From the NCBI RefSeq assembly GCF_006539945.1, contig NZ_BJNZ01000032.1, positions 1 to 56,407 on the forward strand: 56,407 nt of DNA, in the 5' to 3' direction. The translations under genes were made by a program, and so were the position numbers. This document shows positions 7,039 through 15,217 of this stretch, one piece after another (the first letter of the stretch is position 1; the number at the start of each line of letters is the position of its first letter). The stretch is from Cellulosimicrobium cellulans. Its GTDB lineage: Bacteria; Actinomycetota; Actinomycetes; Actinomycetales; Cellulomonadaceae. The notes below the pieces were generated by a model. The model saw only the letters and a program-made list of their open reading frames with translations. It had not been told where the DNA came from and did not search any database.

Positions 7039-7617
7039 TCAGTAGCCCGACCCGGCTGCGGGAGCCGCGTCCATGACCTCGGTGCCGTCCGGCGCGACGA
7101 CGTGCCAGACGCCGTTCACCCCTTGGCCCGTGACGTCGCCGGGGCCGGTGTCGGCCGCGTACGTGTAGACCGGACGGCCGTCGACGGTGACCTGGAGCTC
7201 GCCGTCGACCCCGGTGATCGTGCCGACCTCGGCCGTGACGCCCTCGACGTCGGGCTCCGCGCTCGCCGCGTGGACGGCGGGCCAGGCCGCGGCGCACTCG
7301 CCCTCGCACGCGCTCGTCCCGGAGCCCTTCGTGTCCTTGTCGTAGTAGTAGACGGTCATCTCCTGCCCGTCGACCACGATGGTGCCGAGCGAGGAGTCTG
7401 CCGTCCCGAGGGCCGGCGCGGATCCCGTGCCGTCGCCGGTCGCGTCGTCGCTCGCCGTGCCGGAGTCCGTGGACGGGTTGCTCCCGCCTCCGCCGTAGAG
7501 GCCGCCTCCGCCGCCGGAGCACCCGCCGAGCACGCCGACCAGCGCGGCGACGAGCACGACGGCGGGGGCGGCCCGGACGGTCCGGGCCGGGGCGGTGATG
7601 GTCAGGGTGCGTCGCAT
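7039..7617 (-). CDS. Secreted-repeat lipoprotein
   Basis: A 192-residue exported lipoprotein. A basic N-terminus and hydrophobic core end in the lipobox VLGGC, with lipidated Cys at 33. A Gly/Ser/Asp-rich linker follows (about 34-75), then two copies of the 'secreted repeat of unknown function': TIVVDGQEMTVYYYDKDTKG with ACEGECAAAWPAV, and ELQVTVDGRPVYTYAAD ending in NGVWHVVAPDG. The Cys pair in ACEGEC is typical of this family. It is divergent from the yceI-sigma-anti-sigma operon. A TGAACC-N16-CGTC box on its own strand suggests direct control by that ECF sigma factor. The function of the family is unknown. Confidence 0.88.
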   Translation of the reverse strand: MRRTLTITAPARTVRAAPAVVLVAALVGVLGGCSGGGGGLYGGGGSNPSTDSGTASDDATGDGTGSAPALGTADSSLGTIVVDGQEMTVYYYDKDTKGSGTSACEGECAAAWPAVHAASAEPDVEGVTAEVGTITGVDGELQVTVDGRPVYTYAADTGPGDVTGQGVNGVWHVVAPDGTEVMDAAPAAGSGY

Positions 7618-7669
7618 GTCGGCTCCTCGAGAGGACGGTCGGGGTCGCGAGCACGGCCCCTACTCTCAC

Positions 7670-7695
7670 GACGGCGCGGCTGGCCGTGCGGTTCA
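7670..7695 (-). promoter_or_regulatory. ECF-type promoter of the secreted-repeat lipoprotein
   Basis: Read on the minus strand, TGAACC (7695-7690) is followed by exactly 16 bases and then CGTC (7673-7670). This matches the published SigL-class pattern TGAACC-N16/17-CGT. It leaves a leader of about 45 bases before the ATG at 7617. It mirrors the plus-strand promoter at 7719-7744. Confidence 0.72.
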
Positions 7696-7718
7696 TCGGG
7701 CGGCTGGGCAAACCCGGC

Positions 7719-7744
7719 TGAACCGATCGGGAGGCTGTCTCGTC
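7719..7744 (+). promoter_or_regulatory. ECF-type promoter of the yceI-sigma-anti-sigma operon
   Basis: TGAACC (7719-7724), a 16-base spacer, then CGTC (7741-7744), the same arrangement as the divergent promoter 24 bases away. Its place upstream of a sigma gene implies autoregulation, as known for SigL in mycobacteria. Confidence 0.75.
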
Positions 7745-7789
7745 TCCCTGGGTGACGGGGTCGACGGAGGATGATCGGGAGGAGCGGAC

Positions 7790-8476
7790 GTGCGCAGGAG
7801 GACGAAGGTGCTGGTGGGGGTCGGGGTCGGCGTCGTGGTGCTGGGCGGTGCGGTGGTCGCGTTCGGCCCCGGCCTGTACGCGGACTGGAACAACCGCGCG
7901 GCGGCCGAGGAGCCGACGCTCGACGCGTCGTCGGGCGACGCGGGCGCGCTCGACCCGGCGAGCCTCGCGGGCGACTGGACGGTGGCCGACGGCTCGTACG
8001 CCGGGTATCGCGTCCACGAGGTGCTCCAGGGCGAGGACGTCACGGTGACCGGCCGGACCGACGAGGTCACCGGGTCGTTCACCGTCGCCGACGGCACGCT
8101 CACGGAGGCGACGATCGAGGTCGACATGGCGAGCGTCGCGACCGACGAGCCGCCGCGCGACGCGTACTTCCGGGGCGACGCGCTCGAGGTCGGGACGTAC
8201 CCGACCGCGACGTTCGCGCTCACGTCCCCCGTCGAGCTGCCCGCCGGCTCGGCGGACGTCGAGCTCGCGGGCGACATGACGATCCACGGCGTGACGCAGG
8301 CCGTCACGGTCGAGGCGCAGGTCGGGCCGACCGCCGACGGCGTCCAGGTGGTCGGCAGCGTGCCGATCACGTTCTCCGACTTCGACGTCGAGGCGCCGAG
8401 CCTCGGGTTCGTCACGGTCGACGACGCGGGCAGCGTCGAGTTCGGCCTCGACCTCGTGCCGGCGTCCGGGTCGTGA
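7790..8476 (+). CDS. YceI-family protein, membrane-anchored
   Basis: A 228-residue protein. A short basic N-terminus and one hydrophobic segment (about residues 6-28) act as signal anchor. A linker follows, and the YceI lipocalin-like domain starts near residue 62 (GDWTVADGSYAGYRVHEVL) and ends with the family motifs GDMTIHGVTQAVTVEA and ITFSDFDVEAPS. YceI proteins bind isoprenoid-type lipids or quinones in the envelope. The GTG start has a GGGAGGAG ribosome site. It is the first gene of the operon with the sigma factor, whose region starts at its stop codon, so it is likely both target and partner of the envelope-stress sigma system. Confidence 0.9.
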   Translation: MRRRTKVLVGVGVGVVVLGGAVVAFGPGLYADWNNRAAAEEPTLDASSGDAGALDPASLAGDWTVADGSYAGYRVHEVLQGEDVTVTGRTDEVTGSFTVADGTLTEATIEVDMASVATDEPPRDAYFRGDALEVGTYPTATFALTSPVELPAGSADVELAGDMTIHGVTQAVTVEAQVGPTADGVQVVGSVPITFSDFDVEAPSLGFVTVDDAGSVEFGLDLVPASGS

Positions 8477-8496
8477 CGGACGGGGAGGTGCCGCGC

Positions 8497-9003
8497 GTGC
8501 GCTCCGACGCCGACGACCTGCTGCGGGCGGTCCACGCCGCGCACGGTCCCGCGCTGGAGCGCTACGTCGCGCGCCTCACCGACGACCCGGCGCAGGCGCA
8601 GGACGTGGTCCAGGAGACGCTGCTGCGCGCGTGGCGCCACCCGGAGGTGCTCGAGCGCCCGGAGGGCTCGGTGCGCGCGTGGCTCTTCACGGTCGCGCGC
8701 AACCTCGTCGTCGACGAGCTGCGCAGCGCGCACCACCGGCGCGAGCTCGCGAGCGCCGACGTGCCCGACCACGGCGAGGCGGACGCGACCCAGGCCGTGC
8801 TCGACGCGTGGCTCGTCGCGGACGCGCTCGTGTCGCTCTCGCCCGAGCACCGGGCGGTCGTCGTCGACGCGTACTACCACGGGCGTTCCGTGGCCGAGAT
8901 GGCGTCGGCGCACGGCGTCCCGCCCGGGACGGTCAAGTCCCGCATGCACTACGCGCTCCGCGCGCTGAGGCTCGCGCTGCAGGAGAAGGGAGTCTCGTCA
9001 TGA
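8497..9003 (+). CDS. ECF sigma-70 factor (SigL/SigK-like)
   Basis: A 168-residue ECF sigma factor. Sigma region 2 is at residues 8-75 (DDPAQAQDVVQETLLRAWRH and VRAWLFTVARNLVVDELRS). Region 4 is at about 105-160 (LSPEHRAVVVDAYYHGRSV with the helix-turn-helix VPPGTVKSRMHYALRAL). The GTG at 8497 is chosen because GGGGAGG lies eight bases upstream; in-frame GTGs at 8473 (overlapping the yceI stop) and 8488 are alternatives. Its TGA overlaps the anti-sigma start (ATGA), indicating coupled translation. The two TGAACC-N16-CGTC boxes nearby match the SigL class, so the regulon likely includes this operon and the divergent lipoprotein. Confidence 0.92.
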   Translation: MRSDADDLLRAVHAAHGPALERYVARLTDDPAQAQDVVQETLLRAWRHPEVLERPEGSVRAWLFTVARNLVVDELRSAHHRRELASADVPDHGEADATQAVLDAWLVADALVSLSPEHRAVVVDAYYHGRSVAEMASAHGVPPGTVKSRMHYALRALRLALQEKGVSS

Positions 9004-9731
9004 CCGCCACCCCTCCCCCGGACCCGTACCGCGAGTGGGACGCGGCGTACGTCCTGGGTGCGCTGAGCCCGCGCGACCGCCGCGCGTTCGAGCAGCACCT
9101 GGCCACGTGCCCCGCGTGCCGCGAGGCCGTCGGCGAGCTCGCGGGCATGCCCGGGATCCTCGGCATGCTCACCGCGGAGCACGCCGACGCGCTCGTCGAC
9201 GGCACGACGGACGCGAACGTCCGGGACGACGCCCGGGACGCCTCCGACGACGGCGTCGTCGTCCCGCTCGCGGTCGTCGCGGCCGGGGCGCGGCGCCGTC
9301 AGGCCCGACGCCGGGCGCTGCTCGGGGCGGCCGCCGTCGGGCTGGTCATGGCGGGCGTCGCGGGCGGCGTGGCCGTCACGCGTCCGGACGACGCACCGCC
9401 GCCGGTCGCGGCCGGGACGACGGAGGTCGCGCTGGAGCCGGTCGGGGCTGCGGACGTGCGCGCCGACCTCACGCTCACCTCGGCCGCGTGGGGCACGCGC
9501 CTCGACTGGTCGTGCTCGTACCCCGTCGGGGAGTGGGAGGACGGCGCGACGTACCAGCTCGTCCTCGTGGACGATGCCGGCGCCCGCGAGGTCGTCGCCA
9601 CGTGGTCGTCCACGAAGGCGGGGAGCTCCGACGGGCTCGGCGCGTCGTCCGCCGTCCCGGTCGACGGGATCGCGCGCCTCGAGCTCGGCGTCGTGGGGGT
9701 CGACGGCGCGCTGGCCGCAGCCGACGTCTGA
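9000..9731 (+). CDS. Zinc-binding anti-sigma factor (RslA-like), membrane-bound
   Basis: A 243-residue protein. The N-terminal ZAS domain carries the motif His33-x3-Cys37-x2-Cys40 (HLATCPACRE), which binds zinc and holds the sigma factor. One transmembrane helix follows near residues 104-124 (LLGAAAVGLVMAGVAGGVAV), then an extracytoplasmic domain of about 115 residues (the anti-sigma-K/RskA-like region, ending LELGVVGVDG). Family members release the sigma factor on oxidation or proteolysis. The start overlaps the sigma stop by ATGA. The gene converges with a MerR gene after 13 bases. Confidence 0.92.
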   Translation: MTATPPPDPYREWDAAYVLGALSPRDRRAFEQHLATCPACREAVGELAGMPGILGMLTAEHADALVDGTTDANVRDDARDASDDGVVVPLAVVAAGARRRQARRRALLGAAAVGLVMAGVAGGVAVTRPDDAPPPVAAGTTEVALEPVGAADVRADLTLTSAAWGTRLDWSCSYPVGEWEDGATYQLVLVDDAGAREVVATWSSTKAGSSDGLGASSAVPVDGIARLELGVVGVDGALAAADV

Positions 9732-9744
9732 ACCCGAGGCCGGG

Positions 9745-10545
9745 TCAGGCCACCGGCACCGCGACCTCGACGACCGGGCCGGGGCCGCGCGCCGCCCACG
9801 TGGGGAGGTAGATCTCCCGGTTGTCCCCTGCGGGCGCGCCCTCGGCGAGCGCGTGCCCCGACGACAGGTGGTCGTGGATCAGGACGAGCCGGGCCTGGTC
9901 GTCCGCCTCCGCGGCGGTCAGCGCGACGTACGCCTCGTCGTGCGGGCCGTCGGTGGTGAGGACGAACCCCTGGGGTGGCCGTACGGCCTCGGCCACGGGG
10001 ACCTGCACGGTGACGCGCGCGGCGAACCCCTCGGTGGCGCGCTCGTGGTACTCGACGTACGGGTGCCCGGCGAGGGGCACGTCGGCCGTGCGCAGGACGT
10101 CGAACACGGTCGCGGTCGCCTCCGGGAGCACGCGCGGGAGATCCTCGAGGGTCGCGCGGCGCACCGTGCCGAGCACGAGCCGTTCCGCGACCCGCCGTCG
10201 GCGTACCTCGACGTCGAGGCGCGGCGCCCCGGCGAGCACGGACCGGACGTACTCCCCGGCCGCGAGCGACCCCGGGACGGAGGACCGCCGCGCGCCCCAC
10301 ACCGTGTCGAAGGCCGCGACGGCGTCCGGTGCGCCGAGCACCTCCCCGACCTCGGCGAGGGACAGGTCGACGCCCCGCAGGAGCCGCACCAGGCGGGCCC
10401 GCGCCAGCTGGCCGTCGTCGAACAGGCGCGGCCCGTCGTCCGTGTCCCGCCGGGCGGCGAGCAGCCCCCGGTCCGCGTACAGGCGGACCGCCTTCTCGCT
10501 CAGCCCCGTCGCTCGGGCCACCTGTCCCGTCGTGTGCTCGTCCAT
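9745..10545 (-). CDS. MerR-family regulator with GyrI-like effector domain
   Basis: A 266-residue regulator. Residues 5-72 form the MerR DNA-binding domain (TGQVARATGLSEKAVRLYADRGLL and LVRLLRGVDLSLAEVGEVL). The C-terminal part (about 115-266) resembles the BmrR/GyrI ligand-binding fold: VPLAGHPYVEYHE, a paired beta module, and LVLIHDHLSSG. Such regulators sense bulky hydrophobic or cationic compounds and activate efflux genes. No exporter stands directly beside it; the NhaP antiporter upstream on the same strand begins 1.9 kb away and ends 63 bases before this start. The target is therefore unknown. Confidence 0.88.
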   Translation of the reverse strand: MDEHTTGQVARATGLSEKAVRLYADRGLLAARRDTDDGPRLFDDGQLARARLVRLLRGVDLSLAEVGEVLGAPDAVAAFDTVWGARRSSVPGSLAAGEYVRSVLAGAPRLDVEVRRRRVAERLVLGTVRRATLEDLPRVLPEATATVFDVLRTADVPLAGHPYVEYHERATEGFAARVTVQVPVAEAVRPPQGFVLTTDGPHDEAYVALTAAEADDQARLVLIHDHLSSGHALAEGAPAGDNREIYLPTWAARGPGPVVEVAVPVA

Positions 10546-10607
10546 GCTCGCGACGCTAGGTCCTTCCCCTGGGGAAGGCGCAAGCGCCAGGCGCGCGGCC
10601 CGGCCGG

Positions 10608-12473
10608 TCAGTCCTCGTCGCCCGGGACGTAGGGGCCGCGGCGCAGCTCGAGGTCGATCTGCTCGGCGTCCAGCAGGTCGAGCGCGTGCCGCAACGCCTG
10701 GGAGCTGTACGCGCCGGAGGTCCGCGCGGCGAGCAGCGCGACGCGCTGCGCGGCGATCGCGCGCAGGCGCAGCTCCTTGTACTGGGCGAACAGCTCGGCC
10801 GACGTCGCGGCGTCGGTGTCGCGGTTCTCCAGCTCGCGCACGACGTCGCGGCGCACGCGGGCGACGACGTCGCCGTCGTACGTGCTCCCGTCGGACCGGC
10901 GCAGGTCGGGCGCGTCGATGACGGCCACGGCGGCGGCGTCGAGCTCGACGCGGACCGCGCCGCGGTCCTCGTCGGCCCGGGACGACCCGCCGGCCAGCCC
11001 CAGGCGGCGGACGACCCACGGCAGCGTGCCGCCCTGGACGACGAGCGTGCCCGCGGCGACGCCGAACGCGACGAGCACGAGGAACGACCGCTGCGGCGTG
11101 TCGGTCGGCAGGGTCTGTGCCGCGGCCAGCGTCACGACGCCGCGCATCCCGGCCCAGACGAGGAGCGTGCCCTCGCGCCACCCCAGCGGCTCCGCCGTGA
11201 GGTAGTCGATGTCGGCCGCGCGGCGGCGCAGCGACGTCCGCAGGCGGCCTACCCGCTCCGGGGGCGCCTTGGCGACCATCTCGGCGCCACGACGCTCCGG
11301 GGTCCCGAGCGCCGGCTTCTCTCCCACGGCGGACGCGACGGGCGTCCCGTCGGCCGCGAAGCGCGCGTCGAGCTTCTCCTGCATGCCCGCGATGACGCCG
11401 CGCATCGACTCGCCCCGGCGGGCCCGCCGCGCGAGCGAGCGCAGGAGCGTGGCCACGTAGGCCGACCGCACGACCAGGATGACGACCGCGGCGAGCGCCG
11501 CGATGCCGACGGCCCGCCACAGGCTTCCGTGCGCCTCCTGCACGTCCGTGACGAGGGCGAACAGCTCGAGGCCCATGAGGAGGAAGACCGTGCCCTCGAG
11601 AAGGAGCTCGACGGTGCGCCAGTTCGACTCCTCGGCGAGGCGGTGCTGCGGCCGCAGGTACTTGGCGGCACCGTTGCCGGTGACGAGCCCGGCCGTCACG
11701 ACCGCGACGAGGCCCGACGCGCCGAGCTCCTCCGTGGGGAGGTACGCGATGAAGGGGACGACGAACGAGACGGCGGTGCTCAGCGCCGGGTTGGCGAGCC
11801 GGCGCCGGACCGTGAGGCCGAGGAACCCGACGAGGGACCCCACGAGCACCGCGACGACCACGGCGAAGACGAAGTCGCCCGCGACCGCCCACAGCGAGAA
11901 CGCGGGGGCCGCTCCGTCGCTGGCCACCGTGAGCGCGATGGCGGCGATCGCCGACCGCAGGAGCACGAGCGCCGAGGCGTCGTTGAGCAGGCTCTCGCCC
12001 TCGAGCAGGGTGACGACGCGGGGCGACGCCCCGAGCCGTTTGACGATCGACGTCGCGACGGCGTCCGTCGGGCTGACGATCGCGCCGAGCGCGAAGCCGG
12101 CCGCGAGCGGGATGCCGGGGATCAGCCACGTGAAGAGGTACCCGAGCAGCACCGTGCTGAGCAGGACGAGCACGACCGAGAGCCCGCTGATCGCGGTGAA
12201 GTCGCGCCGGAAGTCCATCGTCGGCAGGCCCACCGCGGCCGAGTAGAGGAGCGGCGGCAGGATGCCCGCGAGGATCCACTCGGGCTCGAACTCGATCTCC
12301 GGCACGGCGGGGACGAAGCTCACCGCGACGCCGACCGCGACGAGGACGAGCGGCGCGGCGACGCCCGCCTTGGGCGCGAGGATGTTCACGCCGACGATCG
12401 CGACGACCGCGAGGGTGCCCACGACGATGAGGGAGAGGATCTGCTCCTCGGTGAGGCTGAACGGGAACTCCAT
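10608..12473 (-). CDS. Na+/H+ antiporter, CPA1/NhaP type
   Basis: A 621-residue membrane protein with about 12 hydrophobic segments in the first 430 residues. The CPA1 hallmarks are GAIVSPTDAVATSIVKRLG in helix 5 and LLEGESLLNDASALVL in helix 6, the latter holding the Asn-Asp pair for cation binding. A cytoplasmic insertion of about 90 charged residues interrupts the transmembrane domain near residues 340-430, before WAGMRGVVTLAAAQTLP. A C-terminal cytosolic helical region of about 130 residues ends the protein. The likely role is sodium or potassium/proton exchange for pH and salt homeostasis. The ATG has a GGAGGAG ribosome site. Confidence 0.92.
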   Translation of the reverse strand: MEFPFSLTEEQILSLIVVGTLAVVAIVGVNILAPKAGVAAPLVLVAVGVAVSFVPAVPEIEFEPEWILAGILPPLLYSAAVGLPTMDFRRDFTAISGLSVVLVLLSTVLLGYLFTWLIPGIPLAAGFALGAIVSPTDAVATSIVKRLGASPRVVTLLEGESLLNDASALVLLRSAIAAIALTVASDGAAPAFSLWAVAGDFVFAVVVAVLVGSLVGFLGLTVRRRLANPALSTAVSFVVPFIAYLPTEELGASGLVAVVTAGLVTGNGAAKYLRPQHRLAEESNWRTVELLLEGTVFLLMGLELFALVTDVQEAHGSLWRAVGIAALAAVVILVVRSAYVATLLRSLARRARRGESMRGVIAGMQEKLDARFAADGTPVASAVGEKPALGTPERRGAEMVAKAPPERVGRLRTSLRRRAADIDYLTAEPLGWREGTLLVWAGMRGVVTLAAAQTLPTDTPQRSFLVLVAFGVAAGTLVVQGGTLPWVVRRLGLAGGSSRADEDRGAVRVELDAAAVAVIDAPDLRRSDGSTYDGDVVARVRRDVVRELENRDTDAATSAELFAQYKELRLRAIAAQRVALLAARTSGAYSSQALRHALDLLDAEQIDLELRRGPYVPGDED

Positions 12474-12568
12474 CGGCTCCTCCGGCGGCCGCGGCAGCGC
12501 GCGGCTCGGCGCGCGGGGACGGGACAACGCTAACCGCCCGGACCACCGTCGGACCGCGGTGAGCGTCG

Positions 12569-13285
12569 TCAGGCCGCACGGGTCCTCCGATCTCGCCTCC
12601 GCCGGACGAGCAGCTCCGCGACGACGAGGTTGGGCACCCAGGAGAGGAACGGCGCGAGTGCGTACGCGCGCTCGAAGGCGACGTCGGGGCCGACCGTGTC
12701 GCCGAGGGCGAGCGCCTGGGCGACGACGAGCGCGGTCGTCCACAGCCGCAGCGTCACGCCGGCGTAGGTGAGCGCGAAGCTGCGCGTCATCCAGTCCTGG
12801 TGCGCGGCCACGTCGCCGCCGCGGACCGCGCGGTAGCCGCGCCACGTCGTCCACAGCCACAGGACGGCGAGCGTCCCGAAGCCGAGCGTCCCGACGAGAC
12901 CGGCCTGGTTGACCGGGACGAGGACGAGCCCGGCAGCGCCGCCGACCGCGACGGCCGCGACGTAGACGCGGCCCGTCCAGCGGTGCGCGCCCGGATGCCG
13001 GCGGCGCAGCCCGGCCCAGAGCTGGAACGGGGCGCACACGAGCGCGACCCCGCCCGCGACGACGTGGGCGTAGAACGCGCCGAGCACGAACCCGGGCGCC
13101 CCGGCGTACGCGGCGGCGAGCCCGACGTCGTCGCGGGCCAGCGCGGGGAGGGACGCGGTGAGGTACGGCAGGACGGCGAACGCGGCGACGGCGAGCGACG
13201 TGAGCGTCAGCGCCGCGACGGCGGTGCGCGCGCCGCGGGTGCGACGGGCGACGTGCGCGGGGCGGACGGGCCGGGTGGCGGTCAC
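12569..13285 (-). CDS. DUF2306-family membrane protein
   Basis: A 238-residue integral membrane protein with about seven hydrophobic helices. Family motifs are FYAHVVAGGVALVCAPFQLW, HRWTGRVYVAAVAVGG, and AHQDWMTRSFALTYAGVTLRLW. The conserved His and Arg positions resemble haem- or quinone-associated helices, but the family function is unknown. The GTG at 13285 (VTATRPVRPA) is chosen from the domain start. No strong ribosome site is visible. Confidence 0.82.
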   Translation of the reverse strand: MTATRPVRPAHVARRTRGARTAVAALTLTSLAVAAFAVLPYLTASLPALARDDVGLAAAYAGAPGFVLGAFYAHVVAGGVALVCAPFQLWAGLRRRHPGAHRWTGRVYVAAVAVGGAAGLVLVPVNQAGLVGTLGFGTLAVLWLWTTWRGYRAVRGGDVAAHQDWMTRSFALTYAGVTLRLWTTALVVAQALALGDTVGPDVAFERAYALAPFLSWVPNLVVAELLVRRRRDRRTRAA

Positions 13286-13507
13286 GACGGCACCGAACCA
13301 CGTCGGCTCGTCCCGACGGATCCGGGAACGCCCGGGTTCGTGGCCCTGACCGCTCCCTGAGCGGAGGTCGCGCGCACGGGCACGGCGAGCACGGACTCGC
13401 GGCGTGGGCGGGCGGCGGCGCCCTCGGCCGGGTGCCGCTCGGGTCGCGACCGCGCGCGGGTCGTCGGAGGCTGCTGGGGACGGTGGCCGACGACGAGAGG
13501 GAGAGAC

Positions 13508-14023
13508 GTGGACGCGCGCACGGTGCTGGAGGACCTGTTCGGCCGGATCGGACCGACCGCGACGCGCGCCGTCGACGGGCTCGGGGAGGACGCCCTCGCC
13601 GCGCGGCTCGACCGCGGCGCCAACACGATCGCCTGGCTCGCGTGGCACCTCGCCCGGGGCCAGGACGCGCAGGTCACCGCCGCCGTCGGGCGGGAGCAGG
13701 TGTGGTCGCGCGACGGCTGGGCGCGCCGGTTCGACCTGCCGTTCGACGACCGGGCGACGGGCTACGGGCAGTCGGCCCAGGACGTCGCCCGCGTCCGGGC
13801 GAGCGACGACCTCCTGCTCGGCTACGTGCACGCGGTCCAGGTCGAGTCCCAGGACGTGCTCGCCGCGCTGACCGACGAGGACCTCGACCGCGTCGTCGAC
13901 GAGACGTGGGACCCGCCGGTCACTCTGGGGGTCCGGCTCGTGAGCGTCGCGGTGGACAGCCTCCAGCACGCGGGCCAGGCCGCCTACGTGCGCGGCGTCC
14001 TCGAGCGCACCGGTCGCGCCTGA
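13508..14023 (+). CDS. DinB-superfamily protein (DUF664/mycothiol-dependent-like)
   Basis: A 171-residue four-helix-bundle protein. It shows the DinB/MDMPI metal-ligand positions: His in WLAWHLARGQD (about residue 47) and His in LQHAGQAAYVRG (about 156), plus the intervening HAVQVESQDVLAAL. Relatives include mycothiol-dependent isomerases and S-transferases, which fits an actinobacterium; the substrate is unknown. The GTG start follows GAGAGGGAGAG. It is a single gene converging with the YhcG-type gene 37 bases away. Confidence 0.85.
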   Translation: MDARTVLEDLFGRIGPTATRAVDGLGEDALAARLDRGANTIAWLAWHLARGQDAQVTAAVGREQVWSRDGWARRFDLPFDDRATGYGQSAQDVARVRASDDLLLGYVHAVQVESQDVLAALTDEDLDRVVDETWDPPVTLGVRLVSVAVDSLQHAGQAAYVRGVLERTGRA

Positions 14024-14060
14024 CGACGCGTCCGGACGGGTACGCGCCCGGGGGTCCCGT

Positions 14061-15119
14061 TCACGAGCGCTGCTCGAGCTCGTCCGCGACCACCGCCTGG
14101 AGCTCCGCCACGCTGGGCAGCGCCCCGCGCGCCTCGTCGGGCAGTCCCTGCAGGTCCGCGACCGCGACGGGCGCGTTCGTGCTGGCCAGCGAGTAGCGCA
14201 CGACGGCGCCGCTCCGGCCCGTGCAGAGCAGGATCCCGACGGTCGGGGCGTGGATCTCGTGCCGGCGGTACTGGTCGTCGACGATCGCGACGTAGGTCCC
14301 GAGCTGACCGAGGTGGGCAGGCTCGAACTTCCCGACCTTCAGCTCGACGACGACGTAGCGCAGCTGCTCGACGTGGAAGAACAGCAGGTCGACGTAGAAC
14401 TCGTCGACGGCGTCGCTCTCGTCGTCGGGGACGGTCAGACGCACCTGCCGCCCGACGAACGCCATCCCGCGCCCGAGCTCGAGCATCGTGTCCTGGAGTC
14501 GGTCCATGAGCGCCTGCTCGACGTCTCGCTCGGCGCGCTTCTCGACGAGTCCGAGGTGCTCGAAGACGTAGGGGTCCTTGACCATCGCCTGTGCCAGCTC
14601 CGAGTCCGCCGCGTCGAGCACACCCGCGAAGTTCGTGGGCGCGGCGCCGAGTGCGCGGCGCAGGTCCAGCTTGATGTGGTACTCGAGCATCCCGCGCGAC
14701 CAGCCCTCGACCGCGGATCGCTCGGCGTACCAGTCGCGGTCGTCGACCGACTTCAGACGGCTCAGGAGCACCGTGACGTGGCCCCATGGAAGTTGGGCAA
14801 CAGCCTGTTGCCCAAATGACGGGGAATCGGGCCAGGCCTCGGCCATCGCACGCATGTACTTGAGGTTTCGAGTCGACCACCCCCGCTGGTCCGGGAACTC
14901 CCGCTGCAGGTCAGCGCTCAGACGCTCGAGGGTCTTCGCCCCCCATCCGTCCCGGGCACGCCGCTCCACGAGCTCGTGGCCGATCGACCAGTACAGCCGC
15001 AGCACCTCGGTGTTCGCCGCGCGCGCGGCGCGGAGCTGCGTCGCGCGCACGCGCGCCTTGAGGTCGGTCAGCAGCTCGGCGTATCCCGCCGGCTCGAGGC
15101 CCTCGTTCGATGACGGCAC
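14061..15119 (-). CDS. YhcG/DUF1016-family PDDEXK nuclease
   Basis: A 352-residue protein. The N-terminal DUF1016 domain (about 1-165) contains VLRLYWSIGHELVERR, STRNLKYMRAMAEAW and QLPWGHVTVLLSRLKS. The C-terminal PDDEXK nuclease domain (about 185-330) shows the catalytic pattern Asp in FYVDLLFFH, then VVVELK with Glu-x-Lys, and the trailing QLGTYVAIVDD. Members occur in or near mobile elements and restriction or defence loci, and a repair role is also proposed. The GTG at 15119 has an AGGGGGAC ribosome site. No methylase, Toprim or other defence partner is adjacent, so it is an orphan copy. Confidence 0.9.
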   Translation of the reverse strand: MPSSNEGLEPAGYAELLTDLKARVRATQLRAARAANTEVLRLYWSIGHELVERRARDGWGAKTLERLSADLQREFPDQRGWSTRNLKYMRAMAEAWPDSPSFGQQAVAQLPWGHVTVLLSRLKSVDDRDWYAERSAVEGWSRGMLEYHIKLDLRRALGAAPTNFAGVLDAADSELAQAMVKDPYVFEHLGLVEKRAERDVEQALMDRLQDTMLELGRGMAFVGRQVRLTVPDDESDAVDEFYVDLLFFHVEQLRYVVVELKVGKFEPAHLGQLGTYVAIVDDQYRRHEIHAPTVGILLCTGRSGAVVRYSLASTNAPVAVADLQGLPDEARGALPSVAELQAVVADELEQRS

Positions 15120-15217
15120 GGCACGTCCCCCTGACTGTCGTGCGCGCCGCGTCCCGGCACGCTGCGCCGAACGTAGGGCATCGCGACTTTGCGCTGTCAA
15201 GGGGTCGTGCGGACGAC

